64,000 nt of DNA from Enhydrobacter aerosaccus. Lineage in GTDB: Bacteria; Pseudomonadota; Alphaproteobacteria; Reyranellales; Reyranellaceae. The notes beneath the pieces were generated by a model that was given only the letters and a program-made list of their open reading frames with translations, made no database searches and was not told the DNA's origin. The stretch is taken from assembly GCA_903832005.1 (NCBI GenBank), contig CAIKZO010000037.1, positions 1-64,000 of the forward strand, read 5' to 3'. The position numbers and the translations under genes were made by a program. This document shows positions 59,384 to 64,000 of this stretch, one piece after another (position 1 is the stretch's first letter; the number at the start of each line of letters is the position of its first letter).

Positions 59384-60142
59384 TTACGGCTTGGCGAGAT
59401 AGTCGAACACGACTTCACCCAGGCCGAGGGTGAGGTCGGTGATGTAGTGGACGGCCGACACGACCTCGCGCACCGGCAGCTGGGCCACGTCGCACAGCGC
59501 GTGGTCGAACAGCTCGAGCGCGCCCGGACCGGACCACGCGCCCTTCAGGGTCACGTTCTCGGCGCGATAGCGCACCAGCTCGCAGATGCGCGGCGTGCAA
59601 TCGACGTGCGGGATGATCTTGATCATGAAGTTGGGCCGGCCGAGCGACGCCAGGATCGGCGCCGGGTCGAGCTCGACGTGCTTGTAGCCCATCGTGCCGG
59701 TGGCGCAGAGCACGCTGCCGAAGTGGAGCGTGCAGACCAGCGTCTCGCCCTCGTGGGAGATCTTGGGCTTGGCGAGCTTCTTGGGGAAACCCCAGATCTC
59801 GCGGCCGCCGGCGATCGGGCCTTCGTCATCGAGATACATGGCGTGCACGAAGCCGCCTTCCTGCACCGTGCCGTCCTTGTCAGTGAAGCGCACCGGGATC
59901 ACCTGTCCGGTCTCGGTGTAGTCGCCGAATCCCTGCGAATCGGGCATGCGGATGAACTCGTAGTGCACGATGTCGCCCACCACCTCGAGCGGCTCGGGCA
60001 CGAAGGCGCGCATGCGCGCCGGATCGCTGCGATAGCTCAGGATGATGAATTCGCGATTGTAGAACTTGTACGGCCCGCGCGGGAACGCGGGGTTGTTGAG
60101 CGGCATGGCAAAGGCTTTCGCCCGCACGTCGTCGATCTTCAT
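59384..60142 (-). CDS. adc: Acetoacetate decarboxylase
   Basis: A 252-aa Schiff-base decarboxylase that converts acetoacetate to acetone and CO2. The Lys-containing active-site segment is [13 protein letters not shown], preceded by [19 protein letters not shown]. Length is normal for the family. Lying between PPK2 and 3-hydroxybutyrate dehydrogenase genes, it points to ketone-body or polyhydroxybutyrate breakdown. Confidence 0.92.
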   Translation of the reverse strand: MKIDDVRAKAFAMPLNNPAFPRGPYKFYNREFIILSYRSDPARMRAFVPEPLEVVGDIVHYEFIRMPDSQGFGDYTETGQVIPVRFTDKDGTVQEGGFVHAMYLDDEGPIAGGREIWGFPKKLAKPKISHEGETLVCTLHFGSVLCATGTMGYKHVELDPAPILASLGRPNFMIKIIPHVDCTPRICELVRYRAENVTLKGAWSGPGALELFDHALCDVAQLPVREVVSAVHYITDLTLGLGEVVFDYLAKP

Positions 60143-60161
60143 CGGTATCGGCTCCTGGTCG

Positions 60162-61070
60162 CTAGTAGGTGGACGGCACGTGCATGTCCGCCGGGATCGG
60201 CGTGCGGTGATAGTCGGGCTTGTGATCGCGCTGCGGCAGGATCACCGGGGCGTGCGGCACGTCCTCGTAGGGAATCTGCTGCAGCAGGTGATGGATGCAG
60301 TTCAGGCGCGCGGTCTTCTTGTTGACGCCGTCGACGATCCACCAGCGCGCTTCGGGAATGTGCGTCCGGTGCAGCATCTCTTCCTTGGCGCGGGTGTATT
60401 CCTCCCAGCGCCGCCGCGACTCGAGGTCCATCGGCGAGAGCTTCCACTGCTTCAGCGGATCGTGGATGCGCATCTGGAAGCGCAGGTTCTGCTCCTCGTC
60501 GGTGATCGAGAACCAGTACTTGATCAGGATGATGCCCGAACTGACCAGCATGCGTTCGAACTCGGGCACCGTGCGGAAGAATTCCTCGGTCTCGTCGGGC
60601 GTGCAGAAGCCCATCACGACCTCGACGCCGGCGCGGTTGTACCACGAGCGGTCGAAAAGGACGATTTCGCCGGCCGCCGGCAGGTGCTGGATGTAGCGCT
60701 GGAAGTACCACTGGCTGCGCTCGCGCTCGGTCGGCGCCGACAGGGCCACCGTGCGGCAGATGCGCGGGTTGAGCCGTTGGCCGACGCGCTTGATCACGCC
60801 GCCCTTGCCCGCGGCGTCACGGCCCTCGAACAGCACGACGACCTTCAGCTTCTTGTGCACAACCCAGTCCTGCAGCCGCACCAGTTCGCGCTGCAGCCGC
60901 AGCAGCTCGGTGAAGTAGCGGTGACGCTCGATGCTCTCGGGCGGCGGGTTCTGGGAATATTGCTCGAGCAGACGCACCAGGCGCTCGTCGTCCATCTCCA
61001 GCTCCTGTTCCTCGTCGAGACTGTCGATGATCTCGTCGTGGATGCGGCTTTCCTGTGTCGCGTCGGTCAT
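60162..61070 (-). CDS. ppk2: Polyphosphate kinase 2
   Basis: A 302-aa PPK2-family kinase that transfers phosphate between polyphosphate and nucleotides. Walker A is [15 protein letters not shown]; the lid/Walker B region has [19 protein letters not shown]; and the [21 protein letters not shown] and [21 protein letters not shown] segments are typical. Its start overlaps the stop of the patatin gene by 4 bases. Stress and energy-storage metabolism fit with the polyhydroxybutyrate-related genes downstream. Confidence 0.95.
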   Translation of the reverse strand: MTDATQESRIHDEIIDSLDEEQELEMDDERLVRLLEQYSQNPPPESIERHRYFTELLRLQRELVRLQDWVVHKKLKVVVLFEGRDAAGKGGVIKRVGQRLNPRICRTVALSAPTERERSQWYFQRYIQHLPAAGEIVLFDRSWYNRAGVEVVMGFCTPDETEEFFRTVPEFERMLVSSGIILIKYWFSITDEEQNLRFQMRIHDPLKQWKLSPMDLESRRRWEEYTRAKEEMLHRTHIPEARWWIVDGVNKKTARLNCIHHLLQQIPYEDVPHAPVILPQRDHKPDYHRTPIPADMHVPSTY

Positions 61071-62242
61071 AGTCCGTCCTCACGATGTACGTCGTGCACC
61101 ACGATGCCCTCGCCGATCGGCGGCATGCTGATCCACTTGCGGTGCTTCAGGGTGCGCATGGTGTCCTCGTAGCCGCTCGTCCAGTGCTCGCGCATCGAGG
61201 TGCCGGAGAACTCGTAGTCCTTGGCCTGCCCCTCGTAGGCTTTCTGCTGGTAGATCATCTGCAGGATGGTGATCTCGGGCAGTTCGGCGAGCTGGTCGCG
61301 CAGGGCGAACTCCTCCTTGCTGAGCTGTTCGGCGGGCACCTTGTCGAGCGCCTGCTTCAACCGCGTCTTCCACTTGTGGATGCGGCGATAGAGATCGGTG
61401 TTGTAGCGCGTGCGCGAGGAATAGACGATGTCCTTCTGGCGCGCCATCACGTCCTGGATGTCGCGCGGCATGGCCCCGCGCGCGCTGAACAAATCTACCT
61501 GGAAGACGAGGGAATTGAGACTGTCCTCCTGGTCGAGCAGGTGCTGCAGCGGCGTGTTCGAGACGATGCCGCCATCCCAGAAATGGTCGGTGCCGATCTT
61601 GATCATCGGCAGCGCCGGCGGCAGCGCGCCGCTGGCCATCACATGCTCGGGCGCCAGTACGTCGGTGGCATTGTCGAAATAAGCGAAGTTGCCGTCGAGT
61701 ACGTTGACCGCGCCGACCGCGAGCCGCACCCGCTTCTCGTTGATCAGGTTGAAGTCGACCAGCTCCAGCAGGGTCTCGCGCAGCGGCGAGCTGTCGTAGT
61801 AGCTGGTGGCGTTGGCGGCGCCGGGGAAGCTGAACCATGGGCCGGGATTGCGTGGCCCGAAGAAGCCGGGCTGGCCGTGCATCATGGTCATCATCGAGCT
61901 GGCGGCGTTGCGCGCCTGCCGGAAGACATCGCCGTCGGGCGTGTACTGCCAGATCTTGCGTTCGGTGATTCGCTCCCAGAACTTGCGCAGCTTCTCCAGC
62001 CGCACCTCGGGCCGGTTGCCGGTGATGATCGCGCCGTTGATTGCGCCGATCGACACGCCGGAGACGAAGTCGGGTTCGAGGCCCACTTCGTGTAGCGCCT
62101 GATAGACGCCGACTTGGTAGGCACCCAATGCGCCGCCGCCCTGAAGCACCAGCGCGACGCGGTCGCATCCCTCTGGCCGCTCGATGCGCGCGACGTGAGA
62201 GCCTTCGATCGTCATCGGCGGTCCGCCTGTTGCATCGCCCAT
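61067..62242 (-). CDS. Patatin-like phospholipase (DUF3734-containing)
   Basis: A 391-aa lipid hydrolase with a Ser-Asp dyad. Oxyanion loop LQGGGALGAYQVGVYQAL, nucleophile GVSIGAINGA, Asp in FWDGGIVSNTPLQHLL. The C-terminal part (about residues 230-385) matches the DUF3734 extension seen in patatin proteins beside 3-hydroxybutyrate dehydrogenase genes in alphaproteobacteria. ATG 62242 follows GGGGAG; a further ATG at 62299 is in frame. It may act on polyhydroxybutyrate-granule lipids or the polymer, which is not established. Confidence 0.92.
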   Translation of the reverse strand: MGDATGGPPMTIEGSHVARIERPEGCDRVALVLQGGGALGAYQVGVYQALHEVGLEPDFVSGVSIGAINGAIITGNRPEVRLEKLRKFWERITERKIWQYTPDGDVFRQARNAASSMMTMMHGQPGFFGPRNPGPWFSFPGAANATSYYDSSPLRETLLELVDFNLINEKRVRLAVGAVNVLDGNFAYFDNATDVLAPEHVMASGALPPALPMIKIGTDHFWDGGIVSNTPLQHLLDQEDSLNSLVFQVDLFSARGAMPRDIQDVMARQKDIVYSSRTRYNTDLYRRIHKWKTRLKQALDKVPAEQLSKEEFALRDQLAELPEITILQMIYQQKAYEGQAKDYEFSGTSMREHWTSGYEDTMRTLKHRKWISMPPIGEGIVVHDVHREDGL

Positions 62243-62312
62243 GGTTATCTCCCCTGTGAACGGCCGGTACGGCACAGGATTGCCCATGAAGCGTGACACG
62301 GTCGTGACGCCG

Positions 62313-63572
62313 TCAGGCCGGAAGAAACCACTTTGTCGTGGCGTAGATCAGCAAGCCCACCAAGCCACCGACCAGCGTGCCGTTGATTCGGATGTACTGA
62401 AGATCCTTGCCGACCTGCAGTTCCATGCGATTGACCAGGGTCGAGGCGTCCCAGCGGTTGACCACGTCGGTCACGAAGGCGCCGATCTCGGCGCGCCGTG
62501 GAACGATGGCGCGGCGGATCAGCACGCGCATCCAGCGGTTGATGCGCGTCTTCGCCGCGGGGTTGTCCTGCAGCCAGCGGCCCGAGCCGGTGAGGGCGCC
62601 CGACACCGCCGTCTCGATCTGCTCCGAATAGACCGAGATGTCCGACGGCAGGCGGCCCTCGATCTCGCCCCACAGCGCTCGTATCTGCGCGTGCAGCAAC
62701 GGGTTGTCGAGCAGCTGTGTCTTGGCTTCCTCGACTATCGCCTGCATCTCGGGATCGGAGGCGAGCCGCTCGATCAGCTTCTCGATCGCGGCCTTGAGTT
62801 CGAGGCGCCAGGGATGCGTCGGGTCGCGCATTTCCGCGAGCGTGGAGGTTGCCGCCGCGATCACCTTGTCGGCCACGACGCCGTCGACCCAGCGCGGGAT
62901 CCAGCGCGAGGAGCCCGCCTCGATCTTGCCACGGATCATTGCCTTGTTCTGCTCGAGCGAGGCGGCCATCAGATCGAGGCTGCGTTCCAGCAGCTTCTGC
63001 GTCTGGCCTTGCGCCCACACGATCGCGAGCAGGCTGCTGGCGACAGGGCCGGCGGGCATCGCCTCGAGCCCACGCCGCACAGATTTCTCCAGCAGCTCGG
63101 CGAAGCGCTCGCGCGGCAGCTCACGCACCAGTTGGGGCAGGCCGAGTGCCACCGAGTGCGCGGTGCGGCGCGCATTGTTCGGGTCGGCCAGCCAGTCGCC
63201 GATCCAGCGTGCGCCATCGATGCCGGCCAGGCGTTCGGCCACCACCTTAGGGGTCAGGAAATTGTTGGTGATGAAGCGGCCCATGGCGCCGGCGATGCGC
63301 GCCTTGTTGTGCGGCACGATCGCGGTGTGCGGGATCGGGATGCCGAGCGGATGGCGGAACAGCGCGACGACCGCGAACCAGTCGGCGCAGGCGCCAACCA
63401 TGCCGGCTTCGGTGAAGGCGCGCAGGTAGCCAAGGCCGGGCAGCGTCTGGTCGATGAAGAAGGTAGCGACGAAGACCACTGTCATCGCGACCAGCAGCAG
63501 GGTCGCGAAGATGCGCATCCGCCGCAGCCCGACGATACGCGGATCGTCGTCCGCCACCCTGTCGAGGCTCAT
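62313..63572 (-). CDS. DUF445 membrane protein
   Basis: A 419-aa protein with an N-terminal helix (IFATLLLVAMTVVFVATFFI), the DUF445 start (LRAFTEAGMVGACADWFAVVALFRHPLGIPIPHTAIVPHNKARI), a long helical middle with repeated EL/RL patterns, and a C-terminal helix (GTLVGGLVGLLIYATTKWFL). It overlaps the EcsC-like gene by 4 bases. Role unknown. Confidence 0.92.
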   Translation of the reverse strand: MSLDRVADDDPRIVGLRRMRIFATLLLVAMTVVFVATFFIDQTLPGLGYLRAFTEAGMVGACADWFAVVALFRHPLGIPIPHTAIVPHNKARIAGAMGRFITNNFLTPKVVAERLAGIDGARWIGDWLADPNNARRTAHSVALGLPQLVRELPRERFAELLEKSVRRGLEAMPAGPVASSLLAIVWAQGQTQKLLERSLDLMAASLEQNKAMIRGKIEAGSSRWIPRWVDGVVADKVIAAATSTLAEMRDPTHPWRLELKAAIEKLIERLASDPEMQAIVEEAKTQLLDNPLLHAQIRALWGEIEGRLPSDISVYSEQIETAVSGALTGSGRWLQDNPAAKTRINRWMRVLIRRAIVPRRAEIGAFVTDVVNRWDASTLVNRMELQVGKDLQYIRINGTLVGGLVGLLIYATTKWFLPA

Positions 63573-64000
63573 CGGCGGGCGGCCGCCTGGCGCGCGATCT
63601 GGGCGTAGTGGTGGCGCACGAGGTCAGGCCCGTAGCGCCGCTCGAGCCGGCGCACGGTGAAGTGGCCGCGTGCGACCCGCTGGAAATGGTTCATGAAGAC
63701 CACGTTCACCGTGGCACCGCCCACCGCGCCGATCACCGGGACGGCGCTGGCGGCAAGGCGGTCGGAGACGACGATACTGAAACGCGAGACGATTTCCGCC
63801 ATCAACTTGTGCACCATCGGCGCCGTCAGCTCGGCGGTCCCACGCTCGACCAAAAAGGCCGCCGCATTGCCGGAGAGCCGCGTGAGCAGCGCGCGAGATG
63901 AAAAATAGCCCATGTTCGAGTGCGTTGCACCGGCCGAGCGGGCGCCCAGCGCGAAGACCTGCAGGCACGCCAGCCGCGGCTCGAGCTGGCTGAGATCCTC
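63569..64000 (-). CDS. EcsC-family protein, 5' end outside window
   Basis: The C-terminal 143 codons of an EcsC-family protein: DLSQLEPRLACLQVFALGARSAG, MGYFSSRALLTRLSGNAA, SRFSIVVSDRLAASAVPVIGAVGGATVNVVFMNHFQRVARGHF, LVRHHYAQIAR. A hydrophobic segment around PVIGAVGGATVNVVFM is characteristic. The frame is open to the window edge, so the ATG at 63913 is not the true start. It heads, as far as visible, the operon that runs to 58587. Confidence 0.85.
   Translation of the reverse strand, partial: EDLSQLEPRLACLQVFALGARSAGATHSNMGYFSSRALLTRLSGNAAAFLVERGTAELTAPMVHKLMAEIVSRFSIVVSDRLAASAVPVIGAVGGATVNVVFMNHFQRVARGHFTVRRLERRYGPDLVRHHYAQIARQAAARR

Noticed and set aside
1..64000. CRISPR arrays, tRNA or rRNA genes, prophage
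   Set aside because: No regularly spaced repeats, tRNA-like cloverleaf or phage genes were recognised by reading; a tRNAscan/CRISPR search would be needed to exclude short ones.

Overview
The window is 64 kb of GC-rich, densely packed DNA that reads as an alphaproteobacterial chromosome. The evidence is the many ABC/Bug/MFS uptake systems, aerobic-type molybdenum hydroxylase genes, numerous flavin-dependent monooxygenases, short intergenic gaps and frequent ATGA/GTGA overlaps. The content resembles soil/freshwater Rhodospirillales/Hyphomicrobiales such as Reyranella, but the genus is a guess. No rRNA, tRNA, CRISPR array or prophage was seen. Apart from one IS3-family end at the left edge, the window looks like chromosomal accessory catabolism.

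Layout. 1-1538: an IS3-family element end sits inside a formate dehydrogenase cytochrome b subunit gene, followed by fdhE. 1644-9464: a FixJ-like regulator with a degenerate receiver, a large winged-helix/ATPase regulator, then a SnoaL-like protein, an aldo/keto reductase and an EmrAB-type efflux pair. 9630-13040: 3-methyladenine glycosylase, CocE-type hydrolase and a Bug-family binding protein. 13135-34474: a catabolic island with a DUF1989 pair, MarR, a polar-amino-acid ABC system, two flavin monooxygenases, a TauD-type dioxygenase, amidohydrolases, a three-subunit molybdenum hydroxylase, a peptide/nickel-type ABC system and an ADP-forming acyl-CoA synthetase. Repeated MarR-type palindromes and sigma-54-like promoter elements tie its segments together. 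34822-40611: an operon of ribokinase plus three flavin monooxygenases, divergent from an MFS carrier.

41079-50188 (minus strand) is the most unusual part. It is a nine-gene putative operon with two DUF4392 (D-glutamate cyclase-like) proteins, a complete five-gene peptide-type ABC importer and a conserved protein of unknown function. It ends in a gene with an in-frame UGA that I read as selenocysteine: a UGSC protein related to the Sec domain of glycine reductase GrdB, with a SECIS-like hairpin. Divergent from it, 50313-56854 carries a LysR regulator, four tandem DUF1028 genes and two closely related flavin monooxygenases.

56897-58582 continues with a HAD hydrolase, a DUF1330 protein and a second predicted selenoprotein, a periplasmic thioredoxin/peroxiredoxin-like protein with a U-x-x-C motif and its own SECIS-like hairpin. 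With fdhE and formate dehydrogenase at the left edge, the host most likely decodes UGA as selenocysteine; a standard six-frame reading would split both selenoprotein genes. 58587-64000 (minus) is a housekeeping-like operon: EcsC, DUF445, patatin, PPK2, acetoacetate decarboxylase and a frameshifted 3-hydroxybutyrate dehydrogenase.
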